Source: Bacilli bacterium (GTDB taxonomy: Bacteria; Bacillota_I; Bacilli_A; ML615J-28; CAG-698). Taken from it: 53,613 bases of DNA. Position 1 is the stretch's first letter, and each line of letters starts with the position of its first letter. The notes beneath the pieces are model-generated. The model was not told the origin of the DNA. It ran no database searches and saw nothing but the letters and a program-made list of their open reading frames with translations. Shown here piece by piece: positions 45,411-53,602 of the stretch. The position numbers and the translations under genes are program-made. The stretch lies in assembly GCA_028691515.1 (NCBI GenBank), contig JAQUZE010000001.1, forward strand, positions 1 through 53,613, in the 5' to 3' direction.

Positions 45411-45877
45411 GAAAAATATTTGGGAGTGTCTTATTATTATTATTTAGTTTTCTTTTGATGGGTTGTAACAGTTACAGTGTAAAAAATTTAAAAGGAAGTG
45501 AATTGTTTGATCAAGAAGGAAAGTATTTAATTTTTGTTCATAAAGAAAATTGTGTTGGCTGTGATGAAGCCATGGAAGTAGTTATTCAGTATAATAATGT
45601 ATTAAAAGAAGATAGGTTTAAAGATAAAAGAAAGGTTTATGGGTTTGATGTTAGTAAAGGAGAAGAATCATTAGTATATAGAAGTTATTCTGGTGTAGAT
45701 GGTCAAGGAACTAATGGCGCTTTTTATGTTAATAATGTTACTAAATGGAATGATCTTTATATCGGCTCTACTCCTGCGCTTTTATCTGTTGATAATACAG
45801 GAGAAACATTTATTGTTAGATATGTATCACAAGGTGCTGAAGCAATTATTGAATCTTTAACTTCTTTTTTAGAATAA
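45407..45877 (+). CDS. Thioredoxin-like lipoprotein with CVGC motif
   Basis: The 156-aa protein has a lipoprotein signal (LMGC, lipidated Cys20). A thioredoxin-like domain carries HKENCVGCDEA (Cys49, Cys52) after a hydrophobic strand YLIFV, and the later TPAL provides the cis-Pro. It is therefore a membrane-anchored extracytoplasmic thiol protein. It overlaps the membrane-GNAT gene by 4 bp (ATGA). It could be an end acceptor of reducing power exported by the trio at 18432-20537; this is inference. Confidence 0.8.
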   Translation: MRKIFGSVLLLLFSFLLMGCNSYSVKNLKGSELFDQEGKYLIFVHKENCVGCDEAMEVVIQYNNVLKEDRFKDKRKVYGFDVSKGEESLVYRSYSGVDGQGTNGAFYVNNVTKWNDLYIGSTPALLSVDNTGETFIVRYVSQGAEAIIESLTSFLE

Positions 45878-45902
45878 TATATTAAAAAGGTTTTTAAATA
45901 AT

Positions 45903-45943
45903 AAGAACTAGTTTATTTTAATTATAAATTTAGTTCTTTTTTT
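45903..45943 (+). terminator. Terminator after the thioredoxin-like lipoprotein gene
   Basis: AAGAACTA (45903-45910) pairs with TAGTTCTT (45931-45938) around an AT-rich inner stem and a T run follows. Confidence 0.75.
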
Positions 45944-45958
45944 GCTGATAAATAATAC

Positions 45959-45987
45959 TTAACAAAAAAACCTCTTTATGATATAAT
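45959..45987 (+). promoter_or_regulatory. Promoter of the Ig-domain lipoprotein gene
   Basis: TTAACA (45959-45964), 17 bp, and an extended -10 TGA-TATAAT (45982-45987). The 13 bp TTTATGATATAAT recur exactly at the dipeptidase promoter (52544-52556). Confidence 0.75.
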
Positions 45988-46023
45988 AAAACATGTAATT
46001 AAATAGTAAATAAACACTTTTAG

Positions 46024-46062
46024 AAAGGAGAAATATAAGATATCTTATATTAAAACTAAATG
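46024..46062 (+). promoter_or_regulatory. Split translation start: Shine-Dalgarno, hairpin, then ATG
   Basis: AAAGGAG at 46024-46030 is 29 nt from the ATG at 46060, too far for normal use. Between them lies a perfect 20-bp palindrome (AATATAAGAT at 46032-46041, ATCTTATATT at 46042-46051). An in-frame TAA directly precedes the ATG, so no earlier start exists. If the palindrome folds in the mRNA, the effective spacing becomes about 9 nt. Confidence 0.6.
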
Positions 46063-47982
46063 AAAAAAATAAAATTTATATTTATAATTGTGTTGTTAGT
46101 TGTTTTAGGAGGATGTGCTAAAAAGGGAACAACAGATATTTTTCGATTTGAAAATCATCAAGTTACCGTAGAGGTTGGAGATACAAAACCATTATCAGTA
46201 ACTGGTAATTTTGAAAAAGGGGACGATATCACATATGAGTTAATTGATTCCGAAGATGATATTGTCTTTATGAACGTTGATTCTAATGATGGATTGTCAG
46301 TTTTGGCAATTAAGCCAGGAGAGGTAACTATTAGAGCATCTATTGTTGAAAGAAATGTTGCTGCTACTGTTATTGTTGAAGTTATTATGCCTAAAACATC
46401 TGCAATTAAAATAATCGCTCCAGAAGATATTGTTGCTCCAACAGACGAAAATCCAAGATATCAAATTAAATTAAATACTCCTGTAGATTTTGATTTTATT
46501 CTTAGCCCAGAAACTGAAATTAATAATAAAGTAATATGGAGTGTTGAAGACATAAATCACAAAAAAATAGTTTCTGATAAAATTATTATTAGAGATGATG
46601 GAGTTTTTACAGCTTTTGTTGGTGGTGATATGTTCGTTGTTGCTACTTCATTAGATGGTAAAACAACCGCAAAATTGGCAATTCATGTTGAATATACACC
46701 AATTACTAGTTTGACTGTAGAGATAGAAGAAAATAATTCTAAAGCTGCAGAAGTAAATATTAGAAATGCTTATTTAAGAGAATCTATTAAATTAAAAGTT
46801 AATGTTTCTCCAAGCACTTCTAATCCAGAAGTTGTTTGGAGTTCTAATACAACAAATGTAACAGTGGACGCAAAAACTGGGTTAGTATATTGTAATTCTG
46901 TTGGCTCAGGAAATGTTAGTGCTATTATTACAGCAACATCTGTAGCTGATGGAAGTGTGAAAGGTTCAATTACTTTAAATTTCACTTATGCTCCAGCAGA
47001 ATCTATAAATTTAATAACTGCTGATTTAGTTGCTGTTACTGCTGGCCAAAGTACTACTTTAAATGCTGAAGTAAGTCCAGCAAATGCCAATCCAAGTTTA
47101 GTTTGGAATATAATAAGTCAAGATATAGTTCCTGTATTTGATGTTGTAACAAATACGGAAATTAAAGATTTAGGATCATTAACTCAAGCTGGAAATATAG
47201 CTACATTAAAAACTATATATCATGGAGAGATTGTAGTTAGGGTAGTTTCCAGTGCTGATAATACAGTATTTACAGATGTCACTGTAAAAATCACAGCAAG
47301 ACCTATACCTACAAATATTTCAATTGTTTCTGCCCCTTCGGTTTTAAAACAGACTGTTAATTTTTATGACGATAGTCAAATTAAAACTGTAACAGAGTAT
47401 AATACTGGAAATAAATATTTAGCGTTTGGAAGTGAAATTGTTATTACTGCAAAAGTGATACCACTTCAAGCTTATCAAGATTTGGAATTTATTGTTGGAG
47501 ATCCAAGTGTTGCAATTATTACTAACATCTCGCAACCGAGCAGTACTGGAGAAACACAAATAAGATTAATACCTATAAAACCAGGTAGCACTGATTTATT
47601 TATTACTCATAAATACTCAAGTTCTTATCCGGATTTGCAGTCAGTTGTTTTAACTTTAAATATTTCTGAGCAGTCAGTAACTCTTGATAAAACATTAGGT
47701 AGTGAAGTCATAAAAATAGATGAGCAAGATTATGAATATTATTTCCGTGGGAATTTAACAAATTTTGATTATGAATTTGAAACTGCGTATAATATTACAG
47801 ATTTTTCTTGGAGAGTTATTGTTGGTGATGGCGGAGTTGTAGATGGAGCTAAAGTACACACCATTTATGGGGATTTCGTTGATACTTTCTTATATGTTGC
47901 TGAGACAGGAATATATCATTTAGAAGCTGTTGATAATGATAATAATCAAGTATTCTTTACTACAAAGATTGTTGTAAATTAA
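46060..47982 (+). CDS. Surface lipoprotein with bacterial Ig-like (Big_2) domains
   Basis: The 640-aa protein begins with a lipoprotein signal (LGGC, Cys19). Repeated Ig-like units follow: about 30-110, 115-210, 215-310 and 315-405 show Big_2 patterns such as NPEVVWSSNTTNVTVDAKTG and VTIRASIVE. A longer C-terminal part (about 410-640) has one more Ig-like unit and a terminal beta domain. It is probably an envelope structural or adhesion protein; no ligand can be named. Translation start is unusual (see the split start region). Confidence 0.82.
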   Translation: MKKIKFIFIIVLLVVLGGCAKKGTTDIFRFENHQVTVEVGDTKPLSVTGNFEKGDDITYELIDSEDDIVFMNVDSNDGLSVLAIKPGEVTIRASIVERNVAATVIVEVIMPKTSAIKIIAPEDIVAPTDENPRYQIKLNTPVDFDFILSPETEINNKVIWSVEDINHKKIVSDKIIIRDDGVFTAFVGGDMFVVATSLDGKTTAKLAIHVEYTPITSLTVEIEENNSKAAEVNIRNAYLRESIKLKVNVSPSTSNPEVVWSSNTTNVTVDAKTGLVYCNSVGSGNVSAIITATSVADGSVKGSITLNFTYAPAESINLITADLVAVTAGQSTTLNAEVSPANANPSLVWNIISQDIVPVFDVVTNTEIKDLGSLTQAGNIATLKTIYHGEIVVRVVSSADNTVFTDVTVKITARPIPTNISIVSAPSVLKQTVNFYDDSQIKTVTEYNTGNKYLAFGSEIVITAKVIPLQAYQDLEFIVGDPSVAIITNISQPSSTGETQIRLIPIKPGSTDLFITHKYSSSYPDLQSVVLTLNISEQSVTLDKTLGSEVIKIDEQDYEYYFRGNLTNFDYEFETAYNITDFSWRVIVGDGGVVDGAKVHTIYGDFVDTFLYVAETGIYHLEAVDNDNNQVFFTTKIVVN

Positions 47983-47994
47983 ATAAATATAAGT

Positions 47995-48021
47995 AGAAGC
48001 TGTTCAGGCAGCTTCTTTTTT
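47995..48021 (+). terminator. Terminator after the Ig-domain lipoprotein gene
   Basis: AGAAGCTG (47995-48002) and CAGCTTCT (48009-48016) with a 6-nt loop and a T run. Confidence 0.88.
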
Positions 48022-48089
48022 AACAAGAAAACAAAAAATTAATTAATAAATTAGTGATTATATGTTAAAATATGAAAAAGGTGACGATT

Positions 48090-49958
48090 ATGTATGATAT
48101 TATAATAATTGGAGGAGGACATGCAGGAGTTGAAGCAGCTCTTGCTTGTGCAAGATTAAATAATAAAACTTTATTGATTTCAGGAAATTTCAAGATGATT
48201 GCAACTATGGCATGCAATCCATCAATGGGAGGACCTGCTAAGGGAGTTGTTGTTCGTGAAATTGATGCTTTAGGTGGAGAAATGGGCCGAGCTATTGATA
48301 AGGAACTAATTCAAATTAAAATGCTTAATATGAGTAAGGGCCCTGCTGTGAGAGCTCTTAGGGCTCAAGTTGATAAAGTTCAATACCCTAAATATATGCA
48401 AAATTTAATTTTAGAACAAGAACACTTAGATTTTAAGGAAGCGTATGTTGAAAAATTAATTACTGAAAGTAAAAAAGTTAAAGGTGTCATGTTAGAAAAT
48501 GGAGAATTAATATATTCTAAAATTGTAATTATTGCAACAGGTGTATATATGTCTTCTAAAATATTAGTTGGTCATACTTATCGAAAAGAAGGTCCAGATC
48601 AACAAAGAACTAGTTCAGGGTTGAGTAATTCATTAAGAGAATTAGGATTTCAAACAATTAGGCTTAAAACAGGAACTCCACCAAGAATAAAAAAAGATAC
48701 GATTAATTTTGAAAATTTACAAATTCAGCCAGGAGATAATGAATTTTGGAAATTTAGTGAAGAAACAAAAGATAATGATGTAATTAAATATGAAAATCAA
48801 CAACCTTGTTATCTTACTTATACAACAAGCGAAACTAAAGAAATTATCATGAAAAATTTAAATAAATCAAGTATGTATTCAGGATTAGTGGAAGGAGTTG
48901 GACCAAGGTATTGTCCTTCTATTGAAGACAAAGTAGTTAGATTTAACACTAAAGATAGACACCAAGTATTTTTAGAACCAGAATCACTATATATTGATGA
49001 AATCTATATTCAAGGTTTGTCTACTTCATTTCCTAATGATATTCAGGATAGGCTAGTTAAGAGTTTGCCTGGACTAGAAAATGCTGTAATTGCTAAATAT
49101 GCGTATGCTATTGAATATGATGCGATAGATCCTACTCAATTAAATGCATCTTTAGAATCAAAAGATATAGAAAATTTATTTTTTGCAGGACAAGTTAATG
49201 GAACTAGTGGTTATGAAGAAGCGGCTTGTCAAGGCTTAATTGCTGCCATTAATGCATCTAATAAAATCAACAATAAAAACCCACTAATATTAAGAAGAGA
49301 CGAAGCTTACATTGGAGTTTTAATTGATGATTTAATTACTAAAGGAATTAAAGATCCATATAGGTTATTAACGTCTAGAGCAGAATTTAGGTTGTTATTA
49401 AGACATGATAATTCTGAAGAAAGATTAATAGAATATGGATATAATTCAGGTTTAATATCCAAAGAAAGATATGATAGATATTTAAAAAAGAAAAATGATA
49501 TTAATAATTTAATTGAATTAATTGATAAGGTATATATAACTGCAAAACCAGAAATTAATGAATACTTAACCAAAAATAATAAATCAGTTATAAATGTAAA
49601 AATATCAGGAAAAGAATTTTTACGAAGACCAGATAGTAATTTTGCTGATTTAGTTAATATTTTAGGACTTAATTTAGAATATTCAAAGGATGTATTTGAA
49701 AAAGCTTTAATTCAAATTAAATATGCAGGTTATATTGAAAAAGAATATAAAGAAGCTAGTAAGCTTAAGTCTTTGCAAAGCAAAATTATTCCTAGAAAAA
49801 TAAACTATGACAATATTGTAAATCTTGCGAGTGAAGCACGAGAAAAATTAAAAAAAGTGCGTCCAGAAAATATTTCGCAAGCTACAAGAATTAGTGGTGT
49901 TAATCCAAGTGATATATCTATATTGCTAATATATTTGGAGGGTAATAAGTTTGAATAG
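48090..49958 (+). CDS. mnmG: tRNA uridine 5-carboxymethylaminomethyl modification enzyme MnmG
   Basis: The 622-aa FAD enzyme modifies wobble U34 of tRNAs together with MnmE. It shows IIGGGHAGVEAALA at the N-terminus, MATNPS-type loop MACNPSMGGPAKG near 45, GTYMSS-like ATGVYMSSKI and a C-terminal helical domain (ISGVNPSDISILLIYL). The frame reaches 48072, but AAAGGTGA ends 6 nt before ATG 48090 and gives the family start MYDIIIIGGG. In Bacillus it sits on the other side of the origin after jag-mnmE; here it is about 45 kb into the right arm. Confidence 0.96.
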   Translation: MYDIIIIGGGHAGVEAALACARLNNKTLLISGNFKMIATMACNPSMGGPAKGVVVREIDALGGEMGRAIDKELIQIKMLNMSKGPAVRALRAQVDKVQYPKYMQNLILEQEHLDFKEAYVEKLITESKKVKGVMLENGELIYSKIVIIATGVYMSSKILVGHTYRKEGPDQQRTSSGLSNSLRELGFQTIRLKTGTPPRIKKDTINFENLQIQPGDNEFWKFSEETKDNDVIKYENQQPCYLTYTTSETKEIIMKNLNKSSMYSGLVEGVGPRYCPSIEDKVVRFNTKDRHQVFLEPESLYIDEIYIQGLSTSFPNDIQDRLVKSLPGLENAVIAKYAYAIEYDAIDPTQLNASLESKDIENLFFAGQVNGTSGYEEAACQGLIAAINASNKINNKNPLILRRDEAYIGVLIDDLITKGIKDPYRLLTSRAEFRLLLRHDNSEERLIEYGYNSGLISKERYDRYLKKKNDINNLIELIDKVYITAKPEINEYLTKNNKSVINVKISGKEFLRRPDSNFADLVNILGLNLEYSKDVFEKALIQIKYAGYIEKEYKEASKLKSLQSKIIPRKINYDNIVNLASEAREKLKKVRPENISQATRISGVNPSDISILLIYLEGNKFE

Positions 49959-50640
49959 TTATTTAGAAAAATATGAACTTGATATAATTCAATTAAAACA
50001 GTTTGAAAAATATTATGAATTATTAATTGCTGAAAACAGAAAATATAATCTTACAAGTATTGTTGAAAAAAAAGAAGTTTATATTAAACATTTTTGTGAT
50101 TCTTTAGAGATTATTAATGTGATGGATTTTAGTAAAATTGTTAATATTTGTGATATTGGTAGTGGCGCAGGATTTCCAGGTTTACCTTTAAAAATTAAAT
50201 ATCCACATCTTAAATTAGTTATAGTTGAGTCAAATAGAAAAAAAACTATGTTTTTGAAAATGGTTGTAGATATGTTAAAATTAGATGATGTGTATATATT
50301 AAATGAAAGAGTTGAAGAAATAGATATTAAATATAAAGATTATTTTGATTTAGTTGTAGCTAGAGCTGTTTCAACACTCCCTATCTTAATGGAATTATGC
50401 ATTCCTTATGTTAAAGTCGAAGGCAATTTTGTTGCCATGAAAGGCATTAATTATGAGGATGAAATTGAAAAAGCACAAACAGGGCTTAAAAAATTAAAAA
50501 GTTCTATTTTTGCCATTAAGTTGTATAATTTAGATGAAGATATGGGAAATAGAGCATTGATAATAATTAACAAAAAAAATAAAACGTCCAGTGATTATCC
50601 GCGAAGATATGCTATAATAAAAAAAAGTCCATTGAAGTAG
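49951..50640 (+). CDS. rsmG: 16S rRNA (guanine-527-N7) methyltransferase RsmG
   Basis: The 229-aa SAM-dependent methyltransferase (GidB) has the family start (NRKYNLTSIVEKKEVYIKHFCDSL), the SAM motif CDIGSGAGFPGLPLKIKYP near 70-88 and VVARAVSTLPIL near 130. It starts with TTG and overlaps mnmG by 8 bp; GGAGGG is 8 nt before the start, which supports TTG. Confidence 0.95.
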   Translation: MNSYLEKYELDIIQLKQFEKYYELLIAENRKYNLTSIVEKKEVYIKHFCDSLEIINVMDFSKIVNICDIGSGAGFPGLPLKIKYPHLKLVIVESNRKKTMFLKMVVDMLKLDDVYILNERVEEIDIKYKDYFDLVVARAVSTLPILMELCIPYVKVEGNFVAMKGINYEDEIEKAQTGLKKLKSSIFAIKLYNLDEDMGNRALIIINKKNKTSSDYPRRYAIIKKSPLK

Positions 50641-50649
50641 GTAGATAAT

Positions 50650-51423
50650 ATGAGTAAAATAATTTCAATAGCATCTCAAAAAGGAGGAGTTGGTAAAACA
50701 ACGACTGCAATTAATCTTGCGGCAGCAATTGCGCGTAATGATTTTAAAGTTTTGTTAATTGATTTAGATAAAAAAGCAAATGCCGCAGTGGGGCTTGGTT
50801 TTACTCGTGAAGATGTTAAAAAATCTTCTGCAAATTTATTTTTTGAAGATAATATTGAAAGTTGTAGATACATTACAAAAAATAAGAATTTAGATATTAT
50901 TCCGGGATCAATAAAACTTAATGAAGTAGAAAAAACTATAATGTGTAATGGAGAAAGTATTTTCATGTTGCATAATAAATTAGAAAACACTGCTTATGAT
51001 TATATTATAATTGATTGTCCTCCTAGTTTAAGCTTATTGGTAGATGTTGCACTTTATGCAAGTGATTCTGTTCTTATACCAACAGAATGTGAATTTTTTT
51101 CATATGATGATTTAATTGCTATGATTCAAAAAATTAATGAAATTCAAACAATTAAAAAGAAATCTAAAAAAACATTAGTGGTAGAAGGAATATTATTGAC
51201 TAAATTTGATAATAGAAATGTTTTTTCTTATAAGATAGCAGAAAAAGTTAGGGAAATGTTTCCTGAAAAATCTTTTAAGACAGTAATTAACAGATCAAGT
51301 CATTTACAAGAAGCTCAATATTATGGAAAAGATGTTATAAGTTTTGCTTATAATTCTAGGGGTAGTAGAGAATATCGTAAACTTGCACTTGAGTTGCTAG
51401 GATTAGATAAAGAAAAAAAATAG
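50650..51423 (+). CDS. soj: Soj/ParA-type ATPase without an adjacent parB
   Basis: The 257-aa ParA shows the chromosomal Soj pattern: IISIASQKGGVGKTTTAINLAA at the N-terminus (deviant Walker A at 11-18), LLIDLDKKANAAVGLG near 37, DYIIIDCPPSLSLL near 120 and NRSSHLQEAQYYGKDV near 217. It directly follows rsmG as soj does elsewhere. The next gene is mscS, not spo0J. The switch region reads DLDKKANA where the family usually has DLDPQGNA, a shift in conserved residues. The role without a ParB is uncertain; control of DnaA activity is possible. Confidence 0.88.
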   Translation: MSKIISIASQKGGVGKTTTAINLAAAIARNDFKVLLIDLDKKANAAVGLGFTREDVKKSSANLFFEDNIESCRYITKNKNLDIIPGSIKLNEVEKTIMCNGESIFMLHNKLENTAYDYIIIDCPPSLSLLVDVALYASDSVLIPTECEFFSYDDLIAMIQKINEIQTIKKKSKKTLVVEGILLTKFDNRNVFSYKIAEKVREMFPEKSFKTVINRSSHLQEAQYYGKDVISFAYNSRGSREYRKLALELLGLDKEKK

Positions 51424-51473
51424 AAAGGAATATATAGATATAAGAAACAAATTCTATATGAAAAAATTATATG
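51422..51473 (+). promoter_or_regulatory. Split translation start upstream of mscS
   Basis: AGAAAGGA at 51422-51429 overlaps the soj stop and is 41 nt from the only usable ATG (51471). ATATAGA (51432-51438) and TCTATAT (51453-51459) can form a 7-bp hairpin with a 14-nt loop between them, leaving about 13 nt effective spacing. An out-of-frame ATG at 51458 would encode a six-residue peptide ending in TAG at 51476. Confidence 0.45.
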
Positions 51474-52316
51474 AATAGTTTGATTTTTTTAACAATATGG
51501 CAAGATATCGGAGATTTTTTTATAAATAGAATTACTCCTTTGATTGTTACAGGTATTATATTATTAGTTTTAATTATTGTTTTATTTATTAACAGATGGT
51601 TTTTTAGCAAATATGAAAAATCTAAAAGTTTTAATCAAAGAAAAAAGGCAACAATTGCCAGATTATTAAAAAGTATTTTTAAAGTGATATTTGTTTTTAT
51701 TGGTGTTGCTGCAATCTTATCACAATGGGGAATTGATTTAGGACCAATTATTGCTGGTGCTGGAATTATAGGACTGGCAGTCGGATTTGGTGCTCAAACT
51801 TTAGTTAAAGATTTAATTGCAGGAATATCAATGGTTTTTGATAATCAATTCGATGTTGGTGATGTTGTTGAAGTAAGAGGATTTAAGGGACGCGTTATTG
51901 AGGTTGGTATTCGTTCAACAAGAATTATTAATTGGAAAGGTAGTGTAGCAGTATTTTCTAATGGTACAATAGATCAATCAATTAATTTTTCAAAAAATCC
52001 ATCAATTGCAATTGTTGAAGTAGATGTTGCATATGAAGAGAATATTAGTAAAGTAATTAGTTTGCTTGATGATAAATTAAGAAATATGAAAGAAGAATTT
52101 CCTCAAATTATTGAAGGTCCTAATGTTTTAGGCGTTATATCGCTTGGGGAAAGTGGAGTAAGTATTAGAATTACTTCTAAAACATTACCTGAAGAACATT
52201 ATGCTGTTGAAAGAGCAATTACAAAATTTGTAAAAGAAGTATTTGATGATAATAATATTGAGATCCCATATAATCATTTGGTTGTAGTAGATGGAAAAGC
52301 AAATAAAAAATTATAA
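51471..52316 (+). CDS. MscS-family mechanosensitive channel
   Basis: The 281-aa channel releases solutes on hypo-osmotic shock. Membrane helices lie at about 17-41 and 63-88, and the pore helix at about 90-125 has the small-residue pattern GAGIIGLAVGFGAQTLVKDL. The beta domain FDVGDVVEVRGFKGRVIEVGIRSTRI follows. The length matches the YkuT-like short form. The in-frame TGA at 51459-51461 limits the start to this ATG. Confidence 0.93.
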   Translation: MNSLIFLTIWQDIGDFFINRITPLIVTGIILLVLIIVLFINRWFFSKYEKSKSFNQRKKATIARLLKSIFKVIFVFIGVAAILSQWGIDLGPIIAGAGIIGLAVGFGAQTLVKDLIAGISMVFDNQFDVGDVVEVRGFKGRVIEVGIRSTRIINWKGSVAVFSNGTIDQSINFSKNPSIAIVEVDVAYEENISKVISLLDDKLRNMKEEFPQIIEGPNVLGVISLGESGVSIRITSKTLPEEHYAVERAITKFVKEVFDDNNIEIPYNHLVVVDGKANKKL

Positions 52317-52485
52317 TATAGATGACATTTTAGAGTTTAAAAAATTACATCCTTGTGGTGGAAAAACATGGAAAGTTATTAGGGTTGGTGTAGATTATAA
52401 GTTGGAATGCACGACATGTAAAAGAATTATAATTATTCCAAGAATTGATTTGAGAAAAAAAGTAAAAAGAAAAATTGAAGATTAA
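52291..52485 (+). CDS. DUF951-family small protein
   Basis: The 64-aa protein matches DUF951 (PF06107) by eye: ILEFKKLHPCGGKTWKVIRVG, LECTTCKRIIIIPRIDLRKKVK. Three Cys (HPCGG and CTTC) suggest metal or nucleic-acid binding, but function is unknown. It overlaps mscS by 26 bp, more than its neighbours, so translation may be coupled. ATG at 52291 gives the usual family N-terminus MEKQIKNYNIDDILE. Confidence 0.85.
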   Translation: MEKQIKNYNIDDILEFKKLHPCGGKTWKVIRVGVDYKLECTTCKRIIIIPRIDLRKKVKRKIED

Positions 52486-52492
52486 TTTTTTA

Positions 52493-52524
52493 AAAGAAAT
52501 AGTGAAAGGACTATTTCTTTTTTT
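52493..52524 (+). terminator. Terminator after the DUF951 gene
   Basis: AAAGAAATAG (52493-52502) and CTATTTCTTT (52511-52520) with an 8-nt loop and a T run. Confidence 0.85.
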
Positions 52525-52543
52525 ATTTATTATATTAATTTCA

Positions 52544-52556
52544 TTTATGATATAAT
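52544..52556 (+). promoter_or_regulatory. Dipeptidase promoter (-10)
   Basis: An extended -10 TGA-TATAAT ends at 52556; the -35 region is weak. The 13 bp up to 52556 equal those before the Ig-lipoprotein gene. Confidence 0.6.
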
Positions 52557-52612
52557 CAAACCATAAACTAAAATACTTAATAAATATATTAAGTAATTAT
52601 AAAGGAGAAATT

Positions 52613-53602
52613 ATGGCTATTTTAGATTTGCATTGTGACACGATAAGTGTTATAGATCGTTTAAAAAGAAAAGAAGGTATTGATATATCATTAAATGAAA
52701 ACAAGTTACAAGTTGATCAAAAAAAGCTTTTGAGTGGTAATTATTTTGCTCAATGCTTTGCTATGTTTGTTTTTTTTGATTGTGAGAATCCTTTCGAAGC
52801 TTGTATTAATTTAATTGATACTTTTTATGAAAAAATTTGTGAATGTAAACATATTAAACTTGCATTGAATTATGATGATTTAATTAAAAATAATAAAGAT
52901 AATAAGATTTCAGCAATTCTTACAATAGAAGAAGGCGGTGTTTGTAAAAACAATTTGTCATTTTTAAATACATTTTATCGTTTGGGTGTAAGAATGATAT
53001 GTTTAAATTGGAATTTTGTTAATGGTGTTGGATATCCTAATTATGGTAAATATATTGATGATAAGCCAGATTTTATAACACCAAATACAAAAGATGGTTT
53101 AACTGAATTCGGTTTTAGTATGGTAAAAAGGATGAATGAACTGGGAATGGTAATAGATGTTTCACATTTGTCGGATAAAGGGTTTTGGGATGTTATTAAT
53201 ACTTCAACTAAACCAATTGTTGCATCTCATTCTAATGCTAGAGCTGTTTGTAAATTTGTTAGAAATTTAACTGATGATATGATTATTGCTTTACACCAAA
53301 ATGGGGGTGTTATGGGTATGAATTATTGTGCAGCTTTTTTGAATGATGATGAAAATATTGGTAAAAATACAATTGATTGGGTAATTGAACATATTAAACA
53401 TATTAAGGATTTAGTCGGCGTTGATGTTATATCTCTTGGTAGTGATTTTGATGGTATTAATCCAGATATTGAATTAAAGGATGCTTCTTATATGACTATG
53501 CTTGTTGAAAGATTAAAAATTGAAGGATTTAATGAAGAAGAAATTGATAAAATGTGCTATAAAAATGCATTAAGAGTTTTTAAGGAAGTATTAAAAAAAT
53601 AA
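52613..53602 (+). CDS. M19 membrane-dipeptidase-family peptidase
   Basis: The 329-aa zinc dipeptidase (renal dipeptidase family) shows DLHCDT at 5-10 (metal ligands), the bridging Glu in TIEEGG near 106, DVSHLSDKGFWDV near 182, ASHSNARAV near 206 and GSDFDGI near 284. It hydrolyses dipeptides, including D-residue forms. No signal peptide is seen, so it is cytoplasmic. SD AAAGGAG is 7 nt before the ATG. The gene is complete. Confidence 0.94.
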   Translation: MAILDLHCDTISVIDRLKRKEGIDISLNENKLQVDQKKLLSGNYFAQCFAMFVFFDCENPFEACINLIDTFYEKICECKHIKLALNYDDLIKNNKDNKISAILTIEEGGVCKNNLSFLNTFYRLGVRMICLNWNFVNGVGYPNYGKYIDDKPDFITPNTKDGLTEFGFSMVKRMNELGMVIDVSHLSDKGFWDVINTSTKPIVASHSNARAVCKFVRNLTDDMIIALHQNGGVMGMNYCAAFLNDDENIGKNTIDWVIEHIKHIKDLVGVDVISLGSDFDGINPDIELKDASYMTMLVERLKIEGFNEEEIDKMCYKNALRVFKEVLKK

